Assembly: GCF_001602525.1 (NCBI RefSeq)
Contig: NZ_LSYT01000001.1
Location: forward strand, 186,001 to 250,000
DNA length: 64,000 nucleotides
Direction: 5' to 3'
Source: Flavobacterium chilense
Lineage (GTDB): Bacteria; Bacteroidota; Bacteroidia; Flavobacteriales; Flavobacteriaceae
Shown: positions 38,616 through 48,343 of the stretch, piece after piece
How the letters are laid out: each line of letters opens with the position of its first letter
Numbering within the stretch: position 1 is the stretch's first letter
Position numbers and translations under genes: made by a program
Notes under the pieces: model-generated
Told to the model about the DNA's origin: nothing
Databases searched by the model: none
The model's input: only the letters and a program-made list of their open reading frames with translations

Positions 38616-40043
38616 ATGGAAATATTTCATATCAGTGCAGAATGTTATCCTATGGCAAAAGTGGGCGGTTTGGCCGATGTTGTTGGTGCATTGCCTAAAT
38701 ATCAGACAAATGCAGGACATAAGGTTAGAGTTGTTGTTCCTTGTTATGATACTAAATTTAGAAAGGAAAATGATTTTGAATGTGTTCATTGGGGAACTGT
38801 CATATTAGGAAATTTTAATTTTCCCTTTAGTGTTTTAAAAGAGAGTACAGATAAATTGGGATATGAATTATATCTGATCGAAATTAATGAATTATTTGAT
38901 CGTCCGAATGTTTACGATTATGAAGATGATATTGAACGATTTTTATCTTTTCAAATTGCAACACTAGACTGGATATTGGCTAGAAATACAGTTCCTGATA
39001 TTATAAACTGTCATGATCATCATACGGGAGTAATTCCGTTTATGATAAAATTTGCCTATAAATATGAGAGTTTACAATCTATAAGGACAGTTATTACAAT
39101 TCATAATGGTTTATATCAGGGTTGGTTTGGATTTGATAAATTGCATTATTTGCCAGAATTTAATTTGATCCATGCAGGCTTTTTAGAATGGGATCATGCT
39201 ATCAACTCCTTAGCTGTCGGAATAAAATGTGCCCATGCAGTAACGACGGTTTCGCCAAGTTATCTGGATGAAATCAATCATGCGGCAAATGGACTTGAAT
39301 CTTTATTTAATTCGGTAAGAAGTAAATCAAAAGGAATTTTAAACGGAATTGATTTTGAAGTTTGGGATCCTGCAAAAGATCAAATGATTGCAGAAAACTA
39401 TTCTATAGATAGTTTTGAATCTGGAAAACAAAAGAATAAAGAAAAGCTTTGCGAGCAATTTGAACTGGATGCTACAAAGCCTCTGTTTAGTTTTATTGGA
39501 CGCTTATTTGAAGAAAAAGGAGGTGATTTATTGCCTCAGGCTTCAGCTCTTGCACTTTCTGAAAATTTTGAAAACATCAATATCCTGATTTTGGGATCTG
39601 GGAATTCAGCAATAGAAGAACAGTTGGTTCAGTTGCGCAATGATTATAATGGAAATTACAATGTTTTTATAGGTTATAACGAAGAATTAGCACATTTAAT
39701 TTATGCTGGCTCGGATTATATTTTAATGCCTTCGAGAGTGGAGCCTTGCGGTTTAAATCAAATGTATGCATTGCGATATGGAACAGTCCCAATTGTGAGA
39801 AGAACCGGAGGTTTGAGAGATACTGTAATTGATTTTGGTGATGACGGAAACGGGATTTGTCATGATCAGGCTTCGGTTGGGGATATTTGTTATTCTATAA
39901 ATCGTGCTGTTAAGTTGTATAGTGATAAAATACATTTTAATAAAATAGTAAAAAAGGGAATGGCAACAGATCATTCCTGGGAAAGTGTTTGCCAAGAATA
40001 TATCGAGATATACAACCTAATAATTGAGAAAAATGAAATTTAA
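38616..40043 (+). CDS. glgA: Glycogen synthase (GT5)
   Basis: A 475-residue glycosyltransferase that adds glucose from ADP-glucose to alpha-1,4-glucan. The KVGGLADVVGALP segment at the N-terminus is the ADP-glucose-binding motif, TVITIHNGLYQGWF lies mid-domain, FIGRLFEEKGGDLL begins the second Rossmann domain, and PSRVEPCGLNQMYAL plus RTGGLRDTV are the C-terminal catalytic signatures. The ATG at 38616 (MEIFHISAECYPMAK) gives the family start; a GTG at 38598 would add six residues. It is the first gene of the glg operon and overlaps glgC by 11 bases. Confidence 0.96.
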   Translation: MEIFHISAECYPMAKVGGLADVVGALPKYQTNAGHKVRVVVPCYDTKFRKENDFECVHWGTVILGNFNFPFSVLKESTDKLGYELYLIEINELFDRPNVYDYEDDIERFLSFQIATLDWILARNTVPDIINCHDHHTGVIPFMIKFAYKYESLQSIRTVITIHNGLYQGWFGFDKLHYLPEFNLIHAGFLEWDHAINSLAVGIKCAHAVTTVSPSYLDEINHAANGLESLFNSVRSKSKGILNGIDFEVWDPAKDQMIAENYSIDSFESGKQKNKEKLCEQFELDATKPLFSFIGRLFEEKGGDLLPQASALALSENFENINILILGSGNSAIEEQLVQLRNDYNGNYNVFIGYNEELAHLIYAGSDYILMPSRVEPCGLNQMYALRYGTVPIVRRTGGLRDTVIDFGDDGNGICHDQASVGDICYSINRAVKLYSDKIHFNKIVKKGMATDHSWESVCQEYIEIYNLIIEKNEI

Positions 40044-41313
40044 AAAGAAAAATGTAGTTGCTATTATTTTAGGAGGAGGACAAGGGTCACGTTTGTTCCC
40101 GTTAACAGAAACAAGATCAAAACCTGCAGTACCAATTGGTGGAAAGTACCGACTGGTAGATATTCCTATTTCAAATTGTATTAACTCAGATATTTTTAAA
40201 ATATTTGTTCTAACTCAGTTTAATTCAGCTTCATTGAATGCTCATATTAAAAACACGTTTAATTTTAGCATTTTCAGTCAGTCGTTTGTTGATATTTTAG
40301 CGGCTGAACAAACTCCTGATAATCCAACCTGGTTCCAGGGTACAGCAGATGCCGTCAGACAATGTATGTCACATTTCTTAAAACACGATTTCGATCATGC
40401 CTTAATCCTTTCTGGTGATCAATTATATCAAATGGATTTTAACGAAATGTTGGAAGCTCATATTGCTGCCGATGCTGAAATTTCTATTGCAACTTTACCC
40501 GTCAATGCTAAAGATGCACCGGAATTTGGAATTTTAAAAACAGATCATGAAAATAATATTCATGCTTTTATTGAAAAACCAGACGCTTCGTTATTGCCAC
40601 AATGGGAATCTGAAGTAAGCGAACATATGCAGGAGAAAGGTAAAAAATACCTCGCTTCTATGGGAATTTATATTTTTAATAAGTCATTATTAGAAAAATT
40701 AATGGCGAATCCGGATACGAAAGATTTTGGAAAAGAAATTATTCCCCACGCTGTTGGAAAACACAAGATTTTGAGTTATCAGTATGAAGGATATTGGACA
40801 GACATCGGAAATATCGAATCATTCTTCGAAGCAAACATTGGTTTAACTGCTGATATTCCGGAGTTTAATTTGTTCGATAATGAAAATAAAATTTTTACAA
40901 GACCACGATTACTGCCTCCGTCAAAATTCAGAAATTCAATTATCAATCAATCCTTAATTTCAGAAGGATGTATTATTAACGCAAAAGAAATTAAAAGTTC
41001 TGTGATAGGAATTCGTTCCAGAATTGGTGAAGGAACTGTTCTCGAAAACTGCTACGTTATGGGAAATGATTTCTATCAGGATCTAGATGAATTAAATTAC
41101 GAGAGCAGTATTAGTAAAATTCATGTAGGTATTGGCGAAAATTGTTTTATTAAAAATGCTTTAGTTGATAAAAATGTGCGAATTGGAAACAACGTTCACA
41201 TTAGTGGCGGAAAGCATCTGGATAATTTTACCAATGAATTATACAGTATTAAAGATGGAATTGTTGTGATTAAAAAAGGAGTTACATTATCAGATAACTT
41301 TAGAATTGAATAA
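40033..41313 (+). CDS. glgC: Glucose-1-phosphate adenylyltransferase
   Basis: ADP-glucose pyrophosphorylase, 426 residues: makes ADP-glucose from glucose-1-phosphate and ATP, the committed step of glycogen synthesis. The nucleotide-binding motif is LGGGQGSRLFPLTETRSKPA, followed by GGKYRLVDIPISNC, TADAVRQ, and the sugar-binding YWTDIGNIESFFEAN. The C-terminal third is a left-handed beta-helix of hexapeptide repeats, which in the family carries allosteric control. The start ATG at 40033 lies inside glgA, so translation is probably coupled. The usual N-terminal basic effector-binding residues (KFKKKN) are seen. Confidence 0.97.
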   Translation: MKFKKKNVVAIILGGGQGSRLFPLTETRSKPAVPIGGKYRLVDIPISNCINSDIFKIFVLTQFNSASLNAHIKNTFNFSIFSQSFVDILAAEQTPDNPTWFQGTADAVRQCMSHFLKHDFDHALILSGDQLYQMDFNEMLEAHIAADAEISIATLPVNAKDAPEFGILKTDHENNIHAFIEKPDASLLPQWESEVSEHMQEKGKKYLASMGIYIFNKSLLEKLMANPDTKDFGKEIIPHAVGKHKILSYQYEGYWTDIGNIESFFEANIGLTADIPEFNLFDNENKIFTRPRLLPPSKFRNSIINQSLISEGCIINAKEIKSSVIGIRSRIGEGTVLENCYVMGNDFYQDLDELNYESSISKIHVGIGENCFIKNALVDKNVRIGNNVHISGGKHLDNFTNELYSIKDGIVVIKKGVTLSDNFRIE

Positions 41314-41346
41314 AATCAAAATTAATTATTGCCTTAAAAACCAAAT

Positions 41347-43251
41347 ATGACTAAAGTAATCACGCATTCTCTATTCACTGATTTTGATATAGATTTGTTC
41401 AAAGCAGGAAAGCATTTCAGATTATATGAAAAATTAGGGGCACATTTAATAGAGGTTGATGGAGTAAAAGGTGTTTATTTTGCAGTTTGGGCTCCCACTG
41501 CGCAATCAGTTTCTGTTGTAGGTGATTTTAACTATTGGACACAAGGCGAACATTTATTGCAAGTACGTTGGGATTCATCAGGAATCTGGGAAGGTTTTAT
41601 TCCTAATATTGAAAAAGGGGCATTATACAAATATAAAATCCAGTCTAATATTGATGGAATTGTAACTGAAAAAGCAGATCCATTTGCATTATACTGCGAA
41701 AAACCACCTCACACAGCTTCTGTTGTATGGGATGTGGATTATAAGTGGAAAGATGAAAACTGGATGCAATCCCGAAAGGAAAAAAATGCATTGGATAAAC
41801 CTTATTCTGTATACGAAGTTCATTTGGGTTCCTGGAAACGTGGTGATCATAATCGGTTTTTAACTTATTTAGAACTGGCAGAAGATCTGGTTTCTTATCT
41901 TAAAGAAACTGGTTTTACACATGTAGAATTTATGCCTGTTATGGAATATCCTTATGATCCTTCATGGGGATATCAACTAACCGGATATTTTGCACCAACT
42001 TCCCGTTTTGGAAAACCACAGGATTTTATGGTTTTAGTAGACAAGCTGCATCAGGCTGGAATTGGAGTAATCTTAGATTGGGTTCCGTCGCATTTTCCTG
42101 ATGATGCACATGGCTTGGGATTTTTCGATGGCTCACATTTATATGAACATCCGGATCGCAGAAAAGGCTATCATCCGGATTGGAAAAGTTTAGTTTTTAA
42201 TTACGGACGTAATGAAGTTCGTGCTTTTTTGATTAGCAATGCCGTTTTTTGGTTGCAACATTATCATGTAGACGGATTGAGGGTTGATGCTGTAGCTTCA
42301 ATGCTTTATTTGGATTATTCCCGAAAAGAAGGAGAGTGGGAACCTAATATTTATGGCGGAAGAGAAAATCTCAATACAATTAGTTTTCTTAAAGAATTTA
42401 ATGAAGTAATCTATGCTAATTTTGAAGGAGTTCAAACCATTGCAGAAGAAAGTACTTCTTATCCTATGGTTTCCAGACCAACATTTTCAGGTGGTTTAGG
42501 TTTTGGAATGAAATGGATGATGGGCTGGATGCATGACACTTTAAAATACTTTCAAAAAGAAACGGTTTATAGAAAATACCATCAAAATGACTTGACTTTT
42601 TCGATGACGTATGCATTTACAGAAAATTTTATGTTGCCTTTTTCACATGATGAAGTAGTATATGGTAAAAAATCTATTGCCAATAAAATGCCCGGAGATG
42701 AATGGCAAAAATTTGGAAACTTAAGGTTGTTATATGGTTATATGTTTACACATCCCGGAACTAAATTATTATTTATGGGATCTGAATTTGGACAAAGTAA
42801 TGAATGGAACTTTGAAAGTAGTTTAGATTGGCATTTGCTTCAATACGATTATCATTCAGGAGTTAAAAAGTTAATTACAGATTTAAACCAGTTATATAAA
42901 TTCCATCCTGCATTGTATGAAAAACAATTTAGCGGAGAGGGTTTCGAATGGATTAATTACTCAGACCATCAAAACGCTGTTTTATCTTATATCCGAAAAG
43001 GAAATAATTCAGATGAAGATTTAATTGTTGTCTGCAACTTCACACAGGTAGTAAGAGAAAATTACAGAATTGGAATTCCTAAAAAAGCTAAACTAAAAGA
43101 AATTTTTAATAGTGATGCCGTAATTTATGGCGGTAGTGGCGTAGCAAGTGCTCAAATCTTAAATACAGAATCAAAATCTTATGATGGCAGAGACTTTTCA
43201 GTCGAATTACTTTTACCCCCTTTAAGTGTAACGGTTTATTCTTTTGTTTAA
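41347..43251 (+). CDS. glgB: 1,4-alpha-glucan branching enzyme (GH13)
   Basis: A 634-residue enzyme that forms alpha-1,6 branches in glycogen. An N-terminal CBM48 (VYFAVWAPTAQSVSVVGDFN, about residues 38-125) precedes the GH13 barrel with the nucleophile Asp in GLRVDAVAS, the acid Glu in QTIAEEST and the third Asp in PFSHDEVVYG. A C-terminal beta domain ends at YSFV. At 634 residues it lacks the extra N1 domain of E. coli GlgB (728). It follows glgC by 33 bases. Confidence 0.96.
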   Translation: MTKVITHSLFTDFDIDLFKAGKHFRLYEKLGAHLIEVDGVKGVYFAVWAPTAQSVSVVGDFNYWTQGEHLLQVRWDSSGIWEGFIPNIEKGALYKYKIQSNIDGIVTEKADPFALYCEKPPHTASVVWDVDYKWKDENWMQSRKEKNALDKPYSVYEVHLGSWKRGDHNRFLTYLELAEDLVSYLKETGFTHVEFMPVMEYPYDPSWGYQLTGYFAPTSRFGKPQDFMVLVDKLHQAGIGVILDWVPSHFPDDAHGLGFFDGSHLYEHPDRRKGYHPDWKSLVFNYGRNEVRAFLISNAVFWLQHYHVDGLRVDAVASMLYLDYSRKEGEWEPNIYGGRENLNTISFLKEFNEVIYANFEGVQTIAEESTSYPMVSRPTFSGGLGFGMKWMMGWMHDTLKYFQKETVYRKYHQNDLTFSMTYAFTENFMLPFSHDEVVYGKKSIANKMPGDEWQKFGNLRLLYGYMFTHPGTKLLFMGSEFGQSNEWNFESSLDWHLLQYDYHSGVKKLITDLNQLYKFHPALYEKQFSGEGFEWINYSDHQNAVLSYIRKGNNSDEDLIVVCNFTQVVRENYRIGIPKKAKLKEIFNSDAVIYGGSGVASAQILNTESKSYDGRDFSVELLLPPLSVTVYSFV

Positions 43252-43368
43252 CAAAAGAGGAATTATTTTCAGCAATATCATTTTATTAGTTTAGCGTTCT
43301 TAAATTATCGAATTCCTGATTTTTTGAGATGTAATTCAGAACTCATTCAGAAAAAACGTTTTCGTGAA

Positions 43369-43414
43369 TAAACCTTTTATTCATAGAGGTTTATCCAGTT
43401 TTTTTGTATGTTTG
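43369..43414 (+). promoter_or_regulatory. Possible hairpin and -7 box before the GH31 gene
   Basis: A weak 8-bp hairpin ATAAACCT / AGGTTTAT (43368-43375 with 43387-43394) is followed by T-rich sequence, then TATGTTTG (43407-43414), an exact TAnnTTTG, 42 bases before the ATG. The GH31 gene may thus have its own promoter. Confidence 0.4.
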
Positions 43415-43455
43415 AAAATAGAGATCAGGCTTATAAAAATTAAATCATTAGTGAT

Positions 43456-45855
43456 ATGATTACAAATACATCATTAGAATACAAAGGCGATTTATATCCA
43501 TCAAAAATTGTTTCGCATGAACAAGAAGGAGATACGATATTGTTTAATACAGACAATAAAGTAATATTAAAAGTAACCATTCTTAGAGACAGTCTAATCC
43601 GGTTTCGTTTTACTACAAAAGGTTATTTTAGCAATGATTTTTCGTATGCCATAGACAAAACCCAGCTTCATGGTTATAATTTTCTTGAACTTACAGAGGA
43701 AGAAACATATTTTCAGATAAGAACCAGCAAGGTAAAATGTAAAATCCAGAAAGCTGATCTTCGTTTGTCTATTTATGACTTAAATGATCTTTTGATTCTT
43801 GAAGATGAACTTGGTTTTCACTGGGAAGAAAGTTATGAATATGGAGGTAATATCGTAAAAATGAGTAAATCCTCTAAAGATGGTGAATGTTTTTACGGTT
43901 TAGGAGACAAAGCAACGCAAATGAACTTAAAAGGCAAAAGAGTAGAAAATTTTGCCACAGATCAATATGCTTATCAAAAAGAACAAGATCCGTTATACAA
44001 AGTAGTCCCTTTTTACATTGGTTTACAAAACAAGCAATCCTACGGAATTTTCTTTGATAATACATTTAGAACTTTCTTTGATTTCTGTCAGGAAAGAAGA
44101 AATGTAACCAGTTTTTGGGCAGAAGGCGGAGAAATGAATTATTATTTTATTTATGGTCCTCAAATGCAGGATGTAGTCGCTACATATACTGATTTGACAG
44201 GAAAACCGGAACTTCCGCCACTTTGGGTTTTAGGATACCATCAATGTAAATGGAGTTATTATCCGGAAAGTAAAGTAAAAGAAATCACGTCAAAATTCAG
44301 AGAATTAAAAATTCCTTGTGATGCTATTTATCTTGACATTGACTATATGGATGGTTTTCGATGTTTTACCTGGAATAAAAACTATTTTCCTGATCCAAAA
44401 AGAATGGTGGCAGAATTAGCCGAAGATGGTTTTAAAACTGTTGTTATTATTGATCCGGGAATAAAAATTGATAAAGATTACTGGGTTTATCAGGAAGCTC
44501 TGGAAAAAGATTATTTCTGTAAAAGAGCCGATGGACCTTATATGAAAGGAAAAGTTTGGCCGGGTGAATGCAATTTTCCTGATTATACAAATCCCGTAGT
44601 GAGAGAATGGTGGGCAGGATTATTTAAAGAATTGATTTCAGAGATTGGCGTAAAAGGAGTCTGGAATGATATGAATGAACCGGCAGTGATGGAAGTTCCT
44701 AACAAAACATTTCCCATGGATGTTCGTCATATTTATGATGGAAACCCCTGCAGTCACAGAAAAGCCCATAATATTTATGGGACCCAAATGGCAAGAGCAA
44801 CTTATCATGGTGTAAAACGTTTCGTTTACCCTAAAAGACCATTTGTAATTACAAGATCAGCATATTCAGGAGCACAGCGCTATACTTCATCCTGGACTGG
44901 TGACAATGTAGCAACCTGGGAACATTTATGGATTGCTAATATTCAGGTACAAAGAATGTCTATTTCAGGAATGGGCTTTACCGGTTCTGATATTGGAGGT
45001 TTTGCAGAACAGCCAACGGGAGAATTATATGCACGCTGGATTCAGCTTGGTGTTTTTCATCCTTTTTGCAGAACACATTCTTCAGGTGACCATGGTAATC
45101 AGGAGCCTTGGGCTTTTGATGAAGAAGTGATTAATATTACCAGAAAATTTGTGAGTTTACGATATCAGTTATTGCCTTATTTGTATACGATGTTTTGGCA
45201 ATATATTGAAGAAGGAATTCCAATGTTAAAACCGTTGGTTTATTACGATCAGGATGATACACAAACACATTATCGTAATGATGAGTTTATCTTTGGGAAT
45301 CAAATATTAGTTTGTCCAATCCTTGAACCTAATGCTGTAGGTAGACGTATGTATATCCCAAGAGGTGAGTGGTATAACTACTGGACAAATGAGTTTTCTG
45401 TTGGAGGAAGGGAAGTGTGGATTGATACTAAATTTGATGAAATTCCTGTTTTTGTAAAAGCGGGATCTATTATTCCAAAATATCCCGTTCAGCAATATGT
45501 TGGAGAATTAGAATTTGATGAATTAACGCTTGATTTATATTTTAAACTGGGTAAAGAAAAATCAGTAGTCTATGAAGATGCGCAAGATGGATACGATTAT
45601 AAAAAAGGACGTTACAGCTTTTTATCTTTAAAAACAATTGGAAAAGAAAAGGAGCTTATCGTACAATTACATAAAGAAGGAAAGTATGAAACCCCATACA
45701 GTAAATATAAAATCAATTTAATCGGATTACCTTTTAAAGTGACTGAAATCGAAATCGACAACGAAAAAGTAACATTTGATCAAATTGCTTTTGAGACAAA
45801 TAAATTCTTAATTGTTGATAAAGAGTTCAATGAGTTACATATTATTGGTGAATAA
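43456..45855 (+). CDS. GH31 alpha-glucosidase
   Basis: A 799-residue enzyme without a signal peptide, so probably cytoplasmic. An N-terminal beta-sandwich (galactose-mutarotase-like, to about residue 230) precedes the (beta/alpha)8 barrel. The nucleophile Asp is in GVWNDMNEPAVM and the acid/base Asp in SSWTGDNVATWEHL; WSYYPESKVKEI and YLDIDYMDGF (about 270-300) also fit family 31. Most GH31 enzymes release glucose from the non-reducing end of alpha-glucans, some cut isomaltose or xylose linkages. It sits 204 bases after glgB on the same strand, suggesting glycogen or maltodextrin turnover. Confidence 0.93.
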   Translation: MITNTSLEYKGDLYPSKIVSHEQEGDTILFNTDNKVILKVTILRDSLIRFRFTTKGYFSNDFSYAIDKTQLHGYNFLELTEEETYFQIRTSKVKCKIQKADLRLSIYDLNDLLILEDELGFHWEESYEYGGNIVKMSKSSKDGECFYGLGDKATQMNLKGKRVENFATDQYAYQKEQDPLYKVVPFYIGLQNKQSYGIFFDNTFRTFFDFCQERRNVTSFWAEGGEMNYYFIYGPQMQDVVATYTDLTGKPELPPLWVLGYHQCKWSYYPESKVKEITSKFRELKIPCDAIYLDIDYMDGFRCFTWNKNYFPDPKRMVAELAEDGFKTVVIIDPGIKIDKDYWVYQEALEKDYFCKRADGPYMKGKVWPGECNFPDYTNPVVREWWAGLFKELISEIGVKGVWNDMNEPAVMEVPNKTFPMDVRHIYDGNPCSHRKAHNIYGTQMARATYHGVKRFVYPKRPFVITRSAYSGAQRYTSSWTGDNVATWEHLWIANIQVQRMSISGMGFTGSDIGGFAEQPTGELYARWIQLGVFHPFCRTHSSGDHGNQEPWAFDEEVINITRKFVSLRYQLLPYLYTMFWQYIEEGIPMLKPLVYYDQDDTQTHYRNDEFIFGNQILVCPILEPNAVGRRMYIPRGEWYNYWTNEFSVGGREVWIDTKFDEIPVFVKAGSIIPKYPVQQYVGELEFDELTLDLYFKLGKEKSVVYEDAQDGYDYKKGRYSFLSLKTIGKEKELIVQLHKEGKYETPYSKYKINLIGLPFKVTEIEIDNEKVTFDQIAFETNKFLIVDKEFNELHIIGE

Positions 45856-45911
45856 ATAAATTCTGATAAATTTTAAGAGAATTATATAAAAAATAGAAAT
45901 AATAATAATTG

Positions 45912-45919
45912 TATTTTTG
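45912..45919 (+). promoter_or_regulatory. -7 box of the M48 gene
   Basis: TATTTTTG, an exact TAnnTTTG, 23 bases before the ATG at 45942. Confidence 0.5.
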
Positions 45920-45941
45920 TGTGTTGTAAATATCAAGTATC

Positions 45942-46754
45942 ATGAAAAAACATTTAATAATTGGGCTTTTGGGAGCTGCCTTAGTATATAGTTGTGCAAC
46001 AAATCCTGTTACCGGAAAAAAGACGCTTAACTTTGTTTCAAACAGCGAATTATTTCCATCTTCTTTTCAGCAATACAGTCAGTTTATAGCTGAAAATAAA
46101 GTCATAACCGGAACAGCAGATGCTAAACTGGTAGAAAACGTTGGTTTTAAAATCAGAAAAGCAGCAGAAAAATATTTAACTTATTTAGGGCAATCTCAAT
46201 ATTTAAACGATTATCGTTGGGAATATAAATTAGTTGATAATAAAGAAGTAAATGCCTGGTGTATGCCAGGAGGAAAAATAGTAGTTTATTCCGGTATTTT
46301 ACCAGTAACACAAAATGAATCTGGTTTGGCAACTGTTATGGGACATGAAGTTTCGCATGCATTAGCTAATCATGGTGCACAAAGAATGAGTGCTGCACAA
46401 TTACAGCAAATAGGTGGTGCAGCTCTGGATGCAGCTACAAGTGCTAAATCTGAAGCAACGAGACAAATATTTGCACAAGCTTACGGAGTTGGCTCAGAAG
46501 TAGGAGTAATGCTTCCTTTTAGCAGAAGTAACGAGAGCGAAGCAGATAAAATAGGTCTAACACTTATGGCAATTGCAGGATATAATCCGGATGATGCTAT
46601 TGCATTCTGGAGCAGAATGTCTGCAAAATCAGGCGCTTCAGGAACACCTGAATTTATGAGTACACACCCTTCTGATGCGACGAGAATTGCAAATTTGAAA
46701 GCTTTAATTCCAGAAGCAAAAGCTACAGCGCTTAAAGTTGGTGTTATCAGATAA
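45942..46754 (+). CDS. M48 family metallopeptidase lipoprotein
   Basis: A 270-residue exported zinc protease. The signal ends with lipobox VYSC (Cys18), so it is a lipoprotein. The zinc motif is HEVSHALANHG with the third ligand in NESEADKIGL, as in LoiP/BepA/YcaL-type M48 members. WCMPGGKIVVYSGILPVTQNESGLATV is the typical upstream segment. Such enzymes degrade or help fold outer-membrane proteins. It is monocistronic, with its own -7 box and a terminator at 46786-46821. Confidence 0.93.
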   Translation: MKKHLIIGLLGAALVYSCATNPVTGKKTLNFVSNSELFPSSFQQYSQFIAENKVITGTADAKLVENVGFKIRKAAEKYLTYLGQSQYLNDYRWEYKLVDNKEVNAWCMPGGKIVVYSGILPVTQNESGLATVMGHEVSHALANHGAQRMSAAQLQQIGGAALDAATSAKSEATRQIFAQAYGVGSEVGVMLPFSRSNESEADKIGLTLMAIAGYNPDDAIAFWSRMSAKSGASGTPEFMSTHPSDATRIANLKALIPEAKATALKVGVIR

Positions 46755-46785
46755 AAACAAACTTCTAAACAATATTATATATTTT

Positions 46786-46821
46786 AAAAGCTATTTGCCA
46801 CGGTGAATGGCTTTTTTTATG
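46786..46821 (+). terminator. Terminator of the M48 gene
   Basis: Stem AAAAGCTATTT / GAATGGCTTTT (46786-46796 with 46805-46815, two G-U pairs) and a run of T. Confidence 0.7.
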
Positions 46822-46932
46822 TAAAATAAGAGCCTGAAATATTCATAATTTATTAATGTACGATTTATTAAAATTCTATTTGATTATCATAAAAATTAGA
46901 TAAATTCGTAGCCTGTTAACTAAAACATTTTT

Positions 46933-48261
46933 ATGAAAGATTTACAAAAAGGAGATAAAAAGCTATTAAATGCGTGGGCATTCTATGATTGGGCCAATTC
47001 TGTTTATTCTCTTACTATTGCATCAGCAGTTTTTCCTATATTTTACGAAGCTTTATTTGCAGAGCGTGACCATTATATAGATGTTTTTGGATTGCATTTA
47101 AAAAATTCAGCCTTAATTAGTTTTACAACTGCATTAGCATTTTTAGTTGTTTCATTTACATCTCCGTTTCTATCAGGAATTGCTGACTATGTAGGAAACA
47201 AAAAATCATTCATGAAATTTTTCTGTTATGTTGGAGCCTTGTCTTGTGTAGGACTATATTGGTTCGATCTTGAAAATATCTATATCGGATTGGTATTTTA
47301 TTTTTTTGGACTAATTGGCTACTGGGGAAGTTTAGTGTTTTACAATTCTTATTTACCGGATATTGCTTTTGAAGAACAGCAGGATAAAATTAGTGCCAAA
47401 GGATATTCGTTAGGATATATAGGAAGTGTTATCTTACTGATTATTAATTTGGCGATGATCATGAAACCGGAAATTTTTAGTATTGTTGGAAATGAGAAAG
47501 AAGGAGCCGCAAAAATAGCCATGAGATATTCTTTTGTAATGGTAGGAATCTGGTGGATCGTATTTAGTCAATATACGTATTATTATTTACCTAAAGGGCG
47601 TAAAGAAACCAAACAAAAAGTATCTAAAGATATTATATTCAATGGTTTTAAAGAACTAAAGAAGGTTTGGGCGCTACTGAAAGAAAACATTCCATTAAAG
47701 CGTTATTTAGGAGGATTTTTTGTTTCGAGTATGGCAGTACAAACCGTAATGCTGGTTGCGACTTATTTTGGGGCACAGGAAATTCAGTGGTCATCAAAAG
47801 AAGAAAGTACTATTGGGTTAATTATTTGTATTTTATTGATACAATTGGTGGCTATAATTGGAGCTGTTTTGACTTCAAGAGCGTCGGCAAAATTTGGTAA
47901 TATCCCAACGTTAATCGTTATCAATGGTGTTTGGGTGGTTTTTTGCGTGATTGTTTATTTCATTTCATTACCAATACATTTTTATGCAATGGCTACAGTA
48001 GCCGGATTAGTAATGGGAGGGATTCAGGCACTGTCACGTTCTACTTATTCTAAATTATTACCGGAAACAGAAGATACTGCTTCGTTTTTTAGTTTTTATG
48101 ATGTGGCAGAAAAAATAGGAATTGTAATCGGAATGTGTGTTTATGGTATCATCGACCAAATTACAGGAAGCCCGCGTTCAGCAATTGTAGTATTAGGTAT
48201 TTTCTTTATAACGGCTATTATTCTATTAAGAAGAATACCTAAAAAAGGCACTTTAAATTAA
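46933..48261 (+). CDS. MFS transporter, UMF1 (Atg22-like) family
   Basis: A 442-residue inner-membrane protein with about twelve hydrophobic helices. The N-terminal AFYDWANSVYSLTIASAVFP is the UMF1 signature (Y/F-DWANS), also seen in yeast Atg22, which exports amino acids from vacuoles. GLVMGGIQALSRSTYSKLLP and SFYDVAEKIGIVIG in the second half are typical as well. The substrate in bacteria is unknown. The last codons form the left arm of the terminator. Confidence 0.88.
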   Translation: MKDLQKGDKKLLNAWAFYDWANSVYSLTIASAVFPIFYEALFAERDHYIDVFGLHLKNSALISFTTALAFLVVSFTSPFLSGIADYVGNKKSFMKFFCYVGALSCVGLYWFDLENIYIGLVFYFFGLIGYWGSLVFYNSYLPDIAFEEQQDKISAKGYSLGYIGSVILLIINLAMIMKPEIFSIVGNEKEGAAKIAMRYSFVMVGIWWIVFSQYTYYYLPKGRKETKQKVSKDIIFNGFKELKKVWALLKENIPLKRYLGGFFVSSMAVQTVMLVATYFGAQEIQWSSKEESTIGLIICILLIQLVAIIGAVLTSRASAKFGNIPTLIVINGVWVVFCVIVYFISLPIHFYAMATVAGLVMGGIQALSRSTYSKLLPETEDTASFFSFYDVAEKIGIVIGMCVYGIIDQITGSPRSAIVVLGIFFITAIILLRRIPKKGTLN

Positions 48262-48276
48262 TAAAGTGCCTTTTTT
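48241..48276. terminator. Terminator overlapping the UMF1 gene end
   Basis: A 15-bp perfect stem AAAAAAGGCACTTTA / TAAAGTGCCTTTTTT. The left arm is within the coding region (its KKGTL codons) and the stop codon lies in the loop. A and T runs on opposite sides make it usable from both strands. Confidence 0.85.
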
Positions 48277-48343
48277 TGATTTTAAGCTTTACATAAAACA
48301 ATAAAGCTTATGATTTGATTGATGATGATTTATTTTTCTTTAA

